Source: Panacagrimonas sp963975245 (lineage in GTDB: Bacteria; Pseudomonadota; Gammaproteobacteria; Nevskiales; Nevskiaceae). Taken from it: 64,000 bases of DNA. The position numbers were made by a program, and so were the translations under genes. Positions 8,812-19,000 of this stretch are shown in pieces. The DNA lies in NCBI GenBank assembly GCA_963975245.1, contig CAXBFJ010000005.1, forward strand, positions 248,001 through 312,000, in the 5' to 3' direction. Below the pieces are notes generated by a model. The model saw nothing but the letters and a program-made list of their open reading frames with translations, made no database searches and was not told the DNA's origin. Positions within the stretch are counted from its first letter, which is position 1. Each line of letters starts with the position of its first letter.

Positions 8812-10214
8812 TGAATCAGCAAGTTGAACGCCGCCAGTCGCTTGGTGCTTTGCCGCGCGAGTACGTTGGCGCCACCCTGAGTATTTCCCAGCTCTGGAAT
8901 ATTCTCTGGGCGCGCAAACTGATGATCATTGGCATCACGCTGGCTTTTGCTGTGGCAACAGTCGTTATCGTCAAGATGATGCCAAAGGTGTATTCCGCAA
9001 CGGCGACACTGCTGGTTTCCTCTCGGGTAGATGACCCGATGTCCGGCAAGGAAAGCGGCCTGGATACTGGCTATATCGCGACTCAGATCGAGTTCATGCG
9101 CAGTCCGGTCACACTGCTACCGGTGGTCGACAAATTCCGGCTCACGGAGCGCAAGGAATACATTGCCGGGTACTCCGGGGGCAGTTCTCCCGAAGGACTT
9201 CGCCGCTGGGCCATGAACAACCTTTATAAGAACCTGAAGGTTCAGCAGGGCACCGGCAGCCTGTTTATCTATGTGACGGTGGATGACCAGAACCCTCAGG
9301 CAGCAGCGCAAATTGCCAATGCCATTACCGACACCTACATATCAGAGCAAGAGAAGCGATTTTTGGAGCCGGCGAAAGGGCGTGCGGTTCGATACTCAGA
9401 GCAGCTGAAGGGCCTGAAGGAGAAAGTTGATGAGGCGCAGGCAAAAGTCTCTGCCTTCAGAAAGAAGACCGGCATGGCCAACCTCGAGCCAGGCACCTCT
9501 GGTGGCGATGCGAATCACCTCCGACTAAACGATTTGCAGGCGCGCCTGACCGCGGCTTCTCAGGAAAGACTCAATGCTGAGCTGCGACTGCGCTCCATTG
9601 GCCGCGGTGATGCGACCGTCCTTGAATCCCGACTGGTCCAAAAGCTCAAATCAGAGTTGCAGGTGGCAGAGGGCAAGATGGCAGAGCGCCGCGGCGTATT
9701 GGGAGCGCGTCACCCGGAGATCGTTGCGCTGCAGTCAGAGATTGACCACGCCAGGCAGAAGCTGAACAGTGAAATCAACACTTATGCAGACGGCGCGCGC
9801 GCAGATGTGTCCGCGGCGCGTGCAGTGGAGGCTCGCCTGCGGGAGGAGCTTGAGAAGGTCGAGGCTCAGGTGCTGGCGTCCAGGACCTTGCAGGATGACG
9901 CATCACAATTGCTCAGGGAGCTGGAATCGGCCACGAAGATCTACGAGGGCGTTCTGGATGCCTTTGAAACTGTCCAGCTTGGGACGGAAATTTCTACCAG
10001 CAACGTTCAAATTGTGGATCGTGCCAAGACGCCTCTAAGGCCCAACAGCAGCAAAGGAAAGAAACTGCTGGCGCTCGCGCTGATTGCCGGAGGCGGAGGC
10101 GGCTGTGGACTGGCACTCTTGCTTGAACTACTTAATCGGCGAATTCGAAGTCGCGAAGATATGGAGCGCGATCTGCAGCTACCCGTCCTCGTCCAGTTGC
10201 AAGTCAAGGCCTAA
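8811..10214 (+). CDS. epsF: EpsF-like chain-length determinant protein (Wzz family)
   Basis: A 467-residue inner-membrane polysaccharide co-polymerase. An N-terminal transmembrane helix (about residues 33-53, MIIGITLAFAVATVVIV) is followed by a large periplasmic coiled-coil region (about 190-400, many heptads such as LKGLKEKVDEAQAKVSAF). A second, glycine-rich transmembrane helix lies near 420-440 (LLALALIAGGGGGCGLALLL), followed by a cytoplasmic tail. No kinase domain is attached. The kinase is the next gene, five bases downstream, which is the split arrangement of EpsF/EpsG. It sets polymer length and connects the export pore to the cytoplasmic kinase. Confidence 0.87.
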   Translation: MNQQVERRQSLGALPREYVGATLSISQLWNILWARKLMIIGITLAFAVATVVIVKMMPKVYSATATLLVSSRVDDPMSGKESGLDTGYIATQIEFMRSPVTLLPVVDKFRLTERKEYIAGYSGGSSPEGLRRWAMNNLYKNLKVQQGTGSLFIYVTVDDQNPQAAAQIANAITDTYISEQEKRFLEPAKGRAVRYSEQLKGLKEKVDEAQAKVSAFRKKTGMANLEPGTSGGDANHLRLNDLQARLTAASQERLNAELRLRSIGRGDATVLESRLVQKLKSELQVAEGKMAERRGVLGARHPEIVALQSEIDHARQKLNSEINTYADGARADVSAARAVEARLREELEKVEAQVLASRTLQDDASQLLRELESATKIYEGVLDAFETVQLGTEISTSNVQIVDRAKTPLRPNSSKGKKLLALALIAGGGGGCGLALLLELLNRRIRSREDMERDLQLPVLVQLQVKA

Positions 10215-10219
10215 AGCAA

Positions 10220-11104
10220 ATGAATTTTCTGAAAGATGCGCCGGACGGGTCGAAGGACAGGCGCGAACCTGAACTCGTTGGTGGTACCGACCTGTCACAG
10301 GTGCTTGCGCGCCGTGGCGGACTCACCGAAGACGATATCAAGCGTGTAGAGGCCGTACAGGACCAACTGGGCCTGGGGTTCATAGAAGCGGCGATGCGGC
10401 TCGGCCTGATTACACAGTCCGATCTCGACTCGGTACTGGCGGGGGACCAGCAGAGCAAGCCGAATGAAGCGGCGGTGGCCCGGCCATCGGACAAGATTCT
10501 CAGTGCACACGATCCTTTTGATCCATACAGTGAAAGTATCCGGGCACTACGTACCGAGCTGACCCAGCGCACGGCTGATGACCAGTGCAATGTCATCGCC
10601 GTCATCAGTGCCGGTTCTGGTGAAGGTCGGACTCGCGTTGCTGCGGAGCTCGCGGTGGCCTGTTCTCAGCTCGGGCAATCGACGCTTCTTGTGGACGCCG
10701 ATCTTCGTCGATCGCGGATGCACGAGCTGTTTTCTGCAGATAATGATGACGGGCTCGCGCAGGCATTGATGGAAGGGCGCGCGCCGAAGGTGCAGGCCGT
10801 GGTTGGCTTGGCTAGTCTTTCATTGCTTACGGCAGGACCCCGTTCGAGTACGCCGATTGAGATTTTGTCGGACCCCATGTTCGGCGAGATGCTCGAGGGC
10901 TGGAAGCGGCGCCATCGCCACATCATTCTAGATACGCCACCGGTGTCCGAGTTTTCCGATGCTCTGGCAGTGGCTACCGAGGCTGGTCGCGTGCTGATTG
11001 TGACCCGCAAGGATCACACCTCGATGCCTCAGACCAAGGACATGATCAAACGGCTTGAAGTGTCGAGAGCGCGGATACTCGGCGGCGTCCTCAATATTTT
11101 CTAG
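10220..11104 (+). CDS. epsG: EpsG-like bacterial tyrosine-kinase-family ATPase
   Basis: A 294-residue cytoplasmic P-loop protein of the Wzc/CpsD/EpsG class. Residues about 20-85 form a small helical domain (SQVLARRGGLTEDDI, LGLITQSDLDSVL). The ATPase follows, with Walker A ISAGSGEGRTR, Walker A' LLVDADLRRSRMHELF and ILDTPPVSEFSDAL as Walker B. The invariant Walker A lysine is arginine here (R137). As far as I recall, arginine occurs in some EpsG proteins. The C-terminus stops at VLNIF with no tyrosine cluster, so autophosphorylation of the usual tail is not expected. It would cycle with EpsF to control polymer assembly. Confidence 0.82.
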   Translation: MNFLKDAPDGSKDRREPELVGGTDLSQVLARRGGLTEDDIKRVEAVQDQLGLGFIEAAMRLGLITQSDLDSVLAGDQQSKPNEAAVARPSDKILSAHDPFDPYSESIRALRTELTQRTADDQCNVIAVISAGSGEGRTRVAAELAVACSQLGQSTLLVDADLRRSRMHELFSADNDDGLAQALMEGRAPKVQAVVGLASLSLLTAGPRSSTPIEILSDPMFGEMLEGWKRRHRHIILDTPPVSEFSDALAVATEAGRVLIVTRKDHTSMPQTKDMIKRLEVSRARILGGVLNIF

Positions 11105-11164
11105 GCTGCGACGCGGGCGCTAAATGTCCCTTGCCTGTTCATGAGAAGTACTGCTGAATGCACC

Positions 11165-11998
11165 TCAGCTGGGGCGTGCAGCAGCGATATCCTTGAAGCT
11201 CGCAAGCCAGTTCAATAACAGCTCAATCAACTGCACGCGCATGTTGATGCGGGAAAAAGTGTGATCTGCTTTGGGCTCATAGTGGCAAACGGCACCGGGG
11301 TATTGGGCCAGGACCGGGAACGCATCAAACAGTTGGTCTGAGTAGTTGTACAGATTCTGGATTTCACCGGTGTATAGGAAGAACAAGTTCATTTGCCTCG
11401 CAATGAACTGTTCTACATGAGCCTGGAAAGTGTCGGCGTCAGGTTGTTCGAAGATCTCGACCTGATCGGATCGAAACGACGCCTTGTCACCCTTTTTGCT
11501 GGAGAACATCCGGCGCGCAAAATTTCCAGCGCGGCGTGGATCGGTCAGTCTTTCTTTCCAGAAATTTCGTTTGAACTGCGCTGTAGGGTATGTGTAGTGA
11601 TCGACGAACGCCGCTGCAGATATTCGTTTATCACTGACCGCGAGATGATGTGCGTCGTGGCCCCCTGAACAAATGCCAACGACCGCATACCGAGCCGCGA
11701 TATTCCGGCTTTCCATCAGATCCAGCGCATCACGCATATCCCGCACAGAGTCACTGGCGGCACCGGATGGCGCAGTCAGGCTATCGCCCATGCCGGTGAG
11801 GTCCATGCGCAACACGGGAATTCCTGATTCCGCCAGCGCCCTAGACAGGTGAACATGCAAACGGTTTGGGCCGACACGATGGTCGACTCCTGTATTGGGG
11901 ATGATGACGCCGAGCGGCGCGCCTTGCGTTGCGCCGTCGCTGGCCAGAATGCCCACGAGTCTGCCTTGCTCTCCAAACTGGAGCACCTGTTCGTTCAC
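11165..11998 (-). CDS. Alpha/beta hydrolase similar to exosortase-A-associated hydrolase 1, with cysteine at the nucleophile position
   Basis: I place the start at the GTG at 11996-11998, whose bases overlap the stop of the upstream hydrolase gene (GTGA). An AGGGAG ribosome site precedes it. An ATG further upstream (12085) would extend 29 residues into that gene. The product is 277 residues. The nucleophile elbow reads VVGICSGGHDAH, so the GxSxG serine is replaced by C110, as I recall for the exosortase-A-associated hydrolase-1 family. PVLRMDLTGMGDS is the strand-4 region, and the H of PKADHTFSR is the likely catalytic histidine. As the last gene of the NRPS operon it may act as an external thioesterase or acyltransferase. 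No integral thioesterase is present in the megasynthases. Confidence 0.7.
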   Translation of the reverse strand: MNEQVLQFGEQGRLVGILASDGATQGAPLGVIIPNTGVDHRVGPNRLHVHLSRALAESGIPVLRMDLTGMGDSLTAPSGAASDSVRDMRDALDLMESRNIAARYAVVGICSGGHDAHHLAVSDKRISAAAFVDHYTYPTAQFKRNFWKERLTDPRRAGNFARRMFSSKKGDKASFRSDQVEIFEQPDADTFQAHVEQFIARQMNLFFLYTGEIQNLYNYSDQLFDAFPVLAQYPGAVCHYEPKADHTFSRINMRVQLIELLLNWLASFKDIAAARPS

Positions 11999-12759
11999 GA
12001 GAGCGTACTCCCTAGGTGTTGTGCGATCTGTCGAATGGACTGGATCGGGTTCCAGGGGGTCGTGATCCAGGCGCCATCCTGCCAATACGCATTGTCTGGC
12101 AATATAAGTGCGCCTTCGCCCGGCAGTGATCCAGCCTGATCCGCGCTCAGGAGTCTGGTCATAGGGACCTGCGTCTGTGAGATATCAGGTGCCATGTTCC
12201 TCAGGGCAGCTTCCAGCTCTTTGTCCATGGGCATGCCCATCAGCTCTTCGTCACCAGAAAACAACTTGTTTTCGGTGAGCCGATAGCGATTCTTGTTTTC
12301 ATAGTAAGGCGCCTCAAGTTGCCTGATCTCGTCAAGCCAATGGGCGACATTGATGGGCATGTCCCACTGAATCAGGTGCTCAGCCTTTACGCCTTCTTCC
12401 AGCGTAGCCTGCAGGGCAAGTTGCGCGCCAAGCCGGACACCGAGCAACGCGATCCTGGTTTGGCCGGACAACTCGGTGAGTTCGCGCACTGCGGTCTTGA
12501 TATCAGCCATCCAGTGCGGGAGTCTGGCTTCACCGGTGCGCCCTTCAGAATCACCGGTTGAAGAGTAATCCAGACGCAGGGTTTCGAAGCCCTGCTCAGC
12601 GAGCAGTTTTCCCAGGGTTGATACGGCGCGGTAGCTGCGCATGTACTCCATGCCCCAACTTGGGCAGATCAGGATCGCGGTACGCCGAGGAGCGACGACC
12701 GGTTCAAATCTGACGCCAAAAAGTCGGCGCTCTTGTGGCCCGAAGAACATGGGTTCCAT
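11995..12759 (-). CDS. Alpha/beta hydrolase similar to exosortase-A-associated hydrolase 2, lacking the nucleophilic serine
   Basis: A 254-residue alpha/beta-hydrolase-fold protein. It begins EPMFFGPQERRLFGVR, followed by ILICPSWGMEYMRSYR (oxyanion region) and LRLDYSSTGDSEG. The nucleophile elbow reads LLGVRLGAQLAL, so R109 stands where GxSxG has serine. As I recall, this is also the state in exosortase-A-system hydrolase 2 proteins. The protein may therefore be a non-catalytic partner of the following hydrolase or use another mechanism. It starts 12 bases after the C-A-PCP gene and overlaps the next gene by four bases, so the two hydrolases are a co-translated pair. Confidence 0.7.
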   Translation of the reverse strand: MEPMFFGPQERRLFGVRFEPVVAPRRTAILICPSWGMEYMRSYRAVSTLGKLLAEQGFETLRLDYSSTGDSEGRTGEARLPHWMADIKTAVRELTELSGQTRIALLGVRLGAQLALQATLEEGVKAEHLIQWDMPINVAHWLDEIRQLEAPYYENKNRYRLTENKLFSGDEELMGMPMDKELEAALRNMAPDISQTQVPMTRLLSADQAGSLPGEGALILPDNAYWQDGAWITTPWNPIQSIRQIAQHLGSTLS

Positions 12760-12771
12760 ATTGCGCTGCCT

Positions 12772-15700
12772 TTAGCTGAAGCCGAACCAACGCTTGATAC
12801 GCGTCAGCGCACCCGTTGTCTGCACGGCAGTCGAATGGATTGTCTCTGGCGAAGCGGTCTTATTTGAAGAGGCTGATTCAGGGATATCGGAAGCAGTCTC
12901 CGGCGCTTCTTTATCGATTGCTTCGGAGATGGTCGCCAGCGATTCCATGAGAATCGTGCGCAAGGGCAGCTTTGTCGAAAATTGTTTGGATATCCGGGCG
13001 CTCGTCTGTACAGCCAGCAAAGAATGTCCGCCCAAATCAATGAAGCGATCCGAGAGATTGATCGTCTGAATACCCAGTACTTCCGCCCAGATATCTCGAA
13101 CGGCAATCTGTGTTGCGCTGCGCGGTGGGTTGGCACTGGATGGCGTCGCATCCGATGCTGCAAACGGTTCAGGCAGTGCCTTCCGATTGATCTTGCCGCT
13201 CGACAGCCGCGGCATGTCCTCCACACTCCGATAGGTCTGCGGAATCATATAAGCAGGCAATGTCTTGCGCAGGAAGCTTCGCAGCTCGCCAACGTTGACG
13301 CTTTGATCTGGCGGAGACTGGATCCAGGCCACCAGGCGACTGTCGCCGGCAGAGCGCTCAACAACCCCCGCGACAGCTTCAATGACCTGCTCGTGGCGGA
13401 CCAGCTCTGCCTCAATCTCACCAAGCTCTATGCGCAAGCCGTGCAACTTGACCTGGAAATCCAGCCGCCCTTGATATTCGACATCGCCATTGGCGTTCCA
13501 GCAGGCGAGATCGCCAGTTCTGTACAGGCGGCCAAACTCTGGATGCTGAATGAACTTCTCCGCCGTAAGTTCGTGCCGGTTGAGATAACCACGCGCCAAC
13601 TGGACTCCACCGAGCATCAGCTCTCCGGAGACGCCGATCGGCAGCGGCTCACCACGGCTGTCCAGAATATACAGCGCTGTATTAGCCACCGGTTTTCCGA
13701 TAGGTACGATGCCGTTGCCGCGTTCCCTGGGGCAAGGCCAGTAGCTAACATCAACCGCCGCCTCGGTCGGTCCATACAGGTTGTGCAGGTCAGCGTTACG
13801 GCACTTTCCGTAGAAACGTTGTACGAGCTCAGTGGTCAGGGCCTCACCCGAACAGAAAACACTGCGTAGCCCCGGGCAGACATTGTCTTTCGCGTCCTCC
13901 AGAAAGACGGCGAGCATGGACGGCACAAAATGGCAGACCGTGACTTTCTGCGAGTCAATGAGCTGAGTTAGGTAGCTCGGATCTTTGTGGCCTTCGGGCT
14001 TGGCGATCACCATCGTGGTGCCCGTCAACAGAGGCCAGAAAAATTCCCAGACAGACACGTCGAAGCTGTAAGGCGTCTTTTGTAGAACGCGATCCGATGA
14101 CGTGAGCTGATACTCGTCCTGCATCCACAACAAGCGGTTGACGATGCTGCGATGCTCGAGCAGGGCCCCCTTGGGTTTGCCAGTAGATCCCGAGGTATAG
14201 ATCACATACGCTAAATTGTCCGCAGCCACGTTAGTTTGTGGGTTATCAGCAGACTGGCTGGCCCACTTGTCGGCGTCTTTCTTCAGATCCAGAATACGCT
14301 CGGCCTGAGACTCAAGCAAAGATGAAACCTCTGGTGAGACTTCCTCGCTGCCTTCGACCTCGCACAGAATGACGCAGGCTTCACTGTCTTGAATCATGAA
14401 TTCGAGACGGTCGGCGGGGAACGCCGGGTCCAGTGGAAGATAGGCCGCTCCTGCTTTCAGAGTGGCGAGCATGGCGACGACCATTTCCATGCCGCGCTGG
14501 GCACAGATCGCTACGATCTTGTCGGGGCCGGCGCCGCGTGCAATGAGTTCGTGCGCCAGCTGATTGGATCGCGAATTGAGCTTATCAAAGCTCAGAGCGT
14601 CCCCTTCAAAAATCAGGGCCGTTGAGTCCGGTGTCTTGCCGACCTGCTGTTCGATCAGGGTGTGCAGAGTGACGTCCTGCGGGTAATCACGTTGTGTTGC
14701 ATTCCAAGTTTGCGTGATTCTCTGGCGTGTTGCGGCGTCCTGCAAAGCGAGTTGCTGGACGCTCTGCTCGACATTGTCGCAGGCCGAGGTGAGAAGCCTG
14801 AACCAGTTTTCGAGCAGGCGTTCGATATCGTCAGCTGAGAACAACTCAGTGCCATAACTGGCTTCGACCACCAGACTCTTTCCGTCGTCCACCACGTTGA
14901 GATAGAGCTCGAACGTTTCCGCACGACGCACCATGGTCGAGTAGGACACCTTGAGTCCGGTGTGCGAAATATCATCATCGCGCACGTCAATATTGAAGAT
15001 CACGGAGACCAGCGGCGGACGGCTGTTATCTCTCTTTACGTCAAGCTTCGGAATCAATGCACCGAACGTAATGCCCTGATTGTCGCTGGCGTCCAACACT
15101 ACAGTCTTGACTGCCTTCAATAGCTCCGAAAACTTTGCATCCGCCCGCGGCGCAATGCGCAGCGGCAGCAGATTGACGCAATGACCGACCAGTTGGCCTT
15201 GCTCGTGCATGGACTGACCAGCTGCAGACAAGCCAATGACCATGTCCTCGGATTGCGTCAGGCGGTTGAGCAGGGCGCTGAAGCCGGTCAGCAGCATCGC
15301 AACAAGACTCGCACCCTGAGACGATGCTGTCTTTCGTAAACGCGGCACCAGATCTGCAGGAAGTTCGCGATCGATGCGATTGGCAGCAATCTTGCGCTCG
15401 GCTGGCCGCGTCTTGGAGGAGGGCAAATCCAGCGTTGCCGGCAGATCCTGAAGACGGTTGAGCCAGTATCGCTCCTGATTCTGCCCATCAGCGGATTGCA
15501 GGAACTCCCGCTCGACGGTCACGTAATCCGTATAGCGCGGGGCTTTGCCTAATACCGGTTCGCGCTTTTCCACACCCGCCGAATAGATCTCTCCCAATTC
15601 TGTGAGCAGAACGGCAAGACTCCATCCATCACAGATGATGTGATGTGCGACAAAGAGCAGGTCATATCGATCTGCACTGCGTTTGACCAGCGTGAAGCTG

Positions 15701-16089
15701 TGCAAGGGCCCGTTCTCGAGGCTGAAGCTTTGCAGCATCAACTCCTCGGAGATCTTGCCCAATGCCTCGTTGTCTGCGGCTTCGGTTTGCCGCATCTGCA
15801 GTTCGCAGCTTTTCTGCACGCACAGCGAATTGCCATCCGGGCTGATCACCATCCGCAAGGCTTCGTGGCGGTCGATCAGGGTCTGCAGGGAGGCCTTGAG
15901 CACCTCAATATCCGGCACGCCCTCGATACGCAGGTCAATGCCTTCGTTGTAGCCGATGTTGAGTTCAGGATCGATGACGCAGGCCAGCCACACCTCACGC
16001 TGCGCTTCGGTGATGGGTGCAAAGGCAACCAGCTCCGGTCCCGCAAAGGGATCGTGGTCAATCATCCCGCTGGATAGTGGTGCGTTCAT
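12772..16089 (-). CDS. Non-ribosomal peptide synthetase module, C-A-PCP, predicted to activate serine
   Basis: 1105 residues. Condensation domain about 15-440, with the active site HHIICDG at 149-155 (catalytic H150). Adenylation domain about 465-960, with TSGSTGKPKG at 632-641, SFDVSVWEFF, NLYGPTEAAVD and the C-terminal lysine in LSSGKINR. Carrier domain about 985-1060, with the phosphopantetheine serine S1023 in LGGHSLLA. By hand alignment to GrsA the ten specificity positions read D-V-W-H-F-S-L-V-D-K, a textbook L-serine code. There is no thioesterase, reductase or terminal condensation domain. After the carrier comes a Ser/Thr/Ala-rich tail ending TRIKRWFGFS. Its start shares one base with the upstream megasynthase stop (TGATG), so it should accept that enzyme's product. 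Confidence 0.93.
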   Translation of the reverse strand: MNAPLSSGMIDHDPFAGPELVAFAPITEAQREVWLACVIDPELNIGYNEGIDLRIEGVPDIEVLKASLQTLIDRHEALRMVISPDGNSLCVQKSCELQMRQTEAADNEALGKISEELMLQSFSLENGPLHSFTLVKRSADRYDLLFVAHHIICDGWSLAVLLTELGEIYSAGVEKREPVLGKAPRYTDYVTVEREFLQSADGQNQERYWLNRLQDLPATLDLPSSKTRPAERKIAANRIDRELPADLVPRLRKTASSQGASLVAMLLTGFSALLNRLTQSEDMVIGLSAAGQSMHEQGQLVGHCVNLLPLRIAPRADAKFSELLKAVKTVVLDASDNQGITFGALIPKLDVKRDNSRPPLVSVIFNIDVRDDDISHTGLKVSYSTMVRRAETFELYLNVVDDGKSLVVEASYGTELFSADDIERLLENWFRLLTSACDNVEQSVQQLALQDAATRQRITQTWNATQRDYPQDVTLHTLIEQQVGKTPDSTALIFEGDALSFDKLNSRSNQLAHELIARGAGPDKIVAICAQRGMEMVVAMLATLKAGAAYLPLDPAFPADRLEFMIQDSEACVILCEVEGSEEVSPEVSSLLESQAERILDLKKDADKWASQSADNPQTNVAADNLAYVIYTSGSTGKPKGALLEHRSIVNRLLWMQDEYQLTSSDRVLQKTPYSFDVSVWEFFWPLLTGTTMVIAKPEGHKDPSYLTQLIDSQKVTVCHFVPSMLAVFLEDAKDNVCPGLRSVFCSGEALTTELVQRFYGKCRNADLHNLYGPTEAAVDVSYWPCPRERGNGIVPIGKPVANTALYILDSRGEPLPIGVSGELMLGGVQLARGYLNRHELTAEKFIQHPEFGRLYRTGDLACWNANGDVEYQGRLDFQVKLHGLRIELGEIEAELVRHEQVIEAVAGVVERSAGDSRLVAWIQSPPDQSVNVGELRSFLRKTLPAYMIPQTYRSVEDMPRLSSGKINRKALPEPFAASDATPSSANPPRSATQIAVRDIWAEVLGIQTINLSDRFIDLGGHSLLAVQTSARISKQFSTKLPLRTILMESLATISEAIDKEAPETASDIPESASSNKTASPETIHSTAVQTTGALTRIKRWFGFS

Positions 16090-19000
16090 CAGTTGATGGT
16101 TCCGATATGCTGAAAGCGGCCAGGTTGTTCCGGGTCAGGTACATACCAACCAGGATTACCTGCCTCATCTCTGCCCACGCGTGCTCCCGGCTTCGGCGGC
16201 TGATACCAGATTGAACCCGAGTGAGCCGAAGACTGCCCCATGACGACAGGCTCGCCAATGCGGCCCAGAAGTCCTTCTGCCTGCATGCAGATAATGGCAT
16301 CACGATAGATCGCGAGAATTTGTTCCAAGATCTCGTCGGTGTGAGCGGTCGTCATCACGGCCAGCCTACCGTCATAGCTCTGCAGACCGCGCTCACGCAG
16401 GTAGTAATAGAACAACTCTCCGAATGGCTCGTCCTGAGTAAAGTCAAAGCGCCAAATTGAGCTGAAGTAATTGACTCTCAAAGGTGCCTGGAGCTCTGTC
16501 AGCACGTCGCGTATGCGTCCGACAAACTCGGCGTTGCGTGCATTCATCTCCGCTTGTACGTTCGGATTCGCCTCCAGATGCTTGAGCACCGCAAGGACCG
16601 CCGCCATGTTGATCGGGTGCCGCACGAAGGTGCCGGCAAAATAGGTAACACCAACTTCCGGCATGGATTCATCACCAAACTGCCAGTGCCCGCCGTCAAG
16701 TGCATCCATGTACTTGGATATGCCCGCTACTGCGCCGATGGGCATCCCGCCACCAAAAACCTTGCCGTAACTCGCCAGGTCTGCCTTGACGCCGAAGTAC
16801 TCCTGCGCGCCGCCCGGCGCACTGCGAAAACCGGTGATGACCTCATCCATAATCAGGGCGCAATCGGCCTGCGTCGCAATTTCGCGGCATGCATGCATGA
16901 ACTCCCTGGGTTGCAGTTCCAGCTTCCGAGACTGCACAGGCTCGATGAGAATGGCAGCCACCTCATTCACCCGGGATTTGAGAATTTCCAGCGACGCCGG
17001 ATCGCCATATTCCAGGATCAGGGTATTCGCGACGTGGGAGTTTGGAATGCCACTGGCAGCAGGCAGACCGCGACCCTGCGGACCGGGACGCACAATGACC
17101 TCGTCGTGAATGCCGTGATAGTCGCCAACAAACGACACGACCAGATCTTTTCCAGTCACCGTCCTTGCACAGCGAACCGCAGCGGAAACTGCCTCCGAGC
17201 CGGTATTGCAGAAGGCAACACGCGGCAATTTCACCATGCGTGTAAAGCGCTCCGCCGCTTCGCCAATGAAATCCTGAATCGGGCCGATTTCATAGCCTCG
17301 TTCCAGTTGCTCACGAATGGCCTGATTGACGAATTCTGGCTTGTGACCGAAGAACGTCGAACCAAAACCATTGAGCACATCGATGTACTGGTTGCCGTCC
17401 ACATCCCAGACATAGGCACCGTCCGAGCGGGTGCTCACAATGGGATAAACGATTTCCTTCCAGAGCGGCGTGAAGCCGGAAACGGTTCTGGGGTCGGCAA
17501 GATAGGCGCGATGCTTCGCCGCAGATGCCTTTGATCCGCTGGAGCGGGCGATATAGCGCTCGATCAGCGCATCCAGCGATCGGCGTTGCAGCGGACACAG
17601 TTTGTCCTGCTTTTCCTTCCTGATCTTGGTGCCAGCGCCGAAGGGTTTGCCGGGCGCACTACTGTTCGCGCCGGCCCCGGACACAACGATAGCGTCGGAG
17701 CCAGCGGTCGCCTTGCTGCCATGGCTCATGCCGGCTGCTGGGACATGCGGCGCAAGATGTTCGGCCAGTGCGTCAAGTGTGGTGAAATCTTCCAGCAGCT
17801 GCCGGAATCGGATATTGGTGTTGAAAGCGTTCTTCAGCTTCGCCGCTACCTGCGTCAGCAGAAGCGAGTCACAGCCGAGTTCAAGGAAGGTCTTGTTGCG
17901 GTCCTCATCAGACATTTCAATGCCGGTGACATCAACAAAGACTTGTGTGGCCAGAACGCGGGCCTGATCTACTGGCGACGATGCAACATCCGCAGCATGT
18001 GCAGTTTCTACATTATCCGAAAGCGGGTCCGCTGTAGCGGTTTGAGTACTACTTGCGGAGATTGCGTGGCCTTGCGCCAGATCGGCTTCGATGAAGTGTC
18101 TTGTACGCGCAAACGGATAACCCGGCAGTCCGACAACACAGCGCGTCTCTCCAGCATAGAAGCGCGCTTCCGGAACCTCGATACCGGCCATCCATAGACG
18201 GCCAAGTGCTTCGGAGAAATGTTCTGCATCGTTGGCATCCGCTGCGCCTGCATGGGGTAGCGATGCAATGACCTGCGCCTGATGCGCTTTGCTCAGTATC
18301 TGCCGTGTGCTGGTGCTCAAATTCTGGCCCGGGCCACACTCCAGGAAAACACAACCGGTCTGTTCTGCCAGCTCGCTTATGCCGGGGGCAAACCGAACCG
18401 CATTTCGCAGCTGCCTGGCCCAGTACTCCGGGTCCTGCGCATCGCGTGCCTCAATCAGCTTGCCGGTCAGACTCGAATAGAAATCTTTCTGCGGAATCTT
18501 CAGCGCGAAACGCCCCACAATCTCCGCGAAGGGCGCCATCACCGGCTCCATCATCGAGGAATGAAAGGCATGCGAGGTATGAAGCGTGATCGTGCCAATA
18601 CCTTCTTCGTCGAGCTTCGCCTTTAGCGCGTCCAAGGCTGCGTGTGTGCCCGAGAGCACCGTCAATTTCGGAGAATTGACGCCCGCAATCGCGACATCCT
18701 CAGACGCAAATTTTCGTGCGTCCTCTTCGGGCACGCGAACAGCCAGCATGCCGCCTGCCGGCATTGACTGCATCAGTCTTGCGCGCTCGGCGAGAATGCT
18801 CAGGGCGTCTTCAAGTTCAAACACACCTGCGAGCGTTGCGGCCACGAACTCACCGACGCTATGGCCGATCATATGCTGCGCTTCCAGCCCCCAGCTTTGC
18901 CATAGCTTTGCAGTGGCATAGCTGATGGTAAAGATGGCAGGTTGCGCCAACTGAGTTGCGCGAAGTGTCTCGGCTGCCGTTTCAGCGTCCGCCGCAGCGG

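Noticed and set aside
16554..17534. Open plus-strand frame of 326 codons opposite the aminotransferase domain
   Set aside because: No recognisable domain. It overlaps a strongly supported coding region and has no start context.
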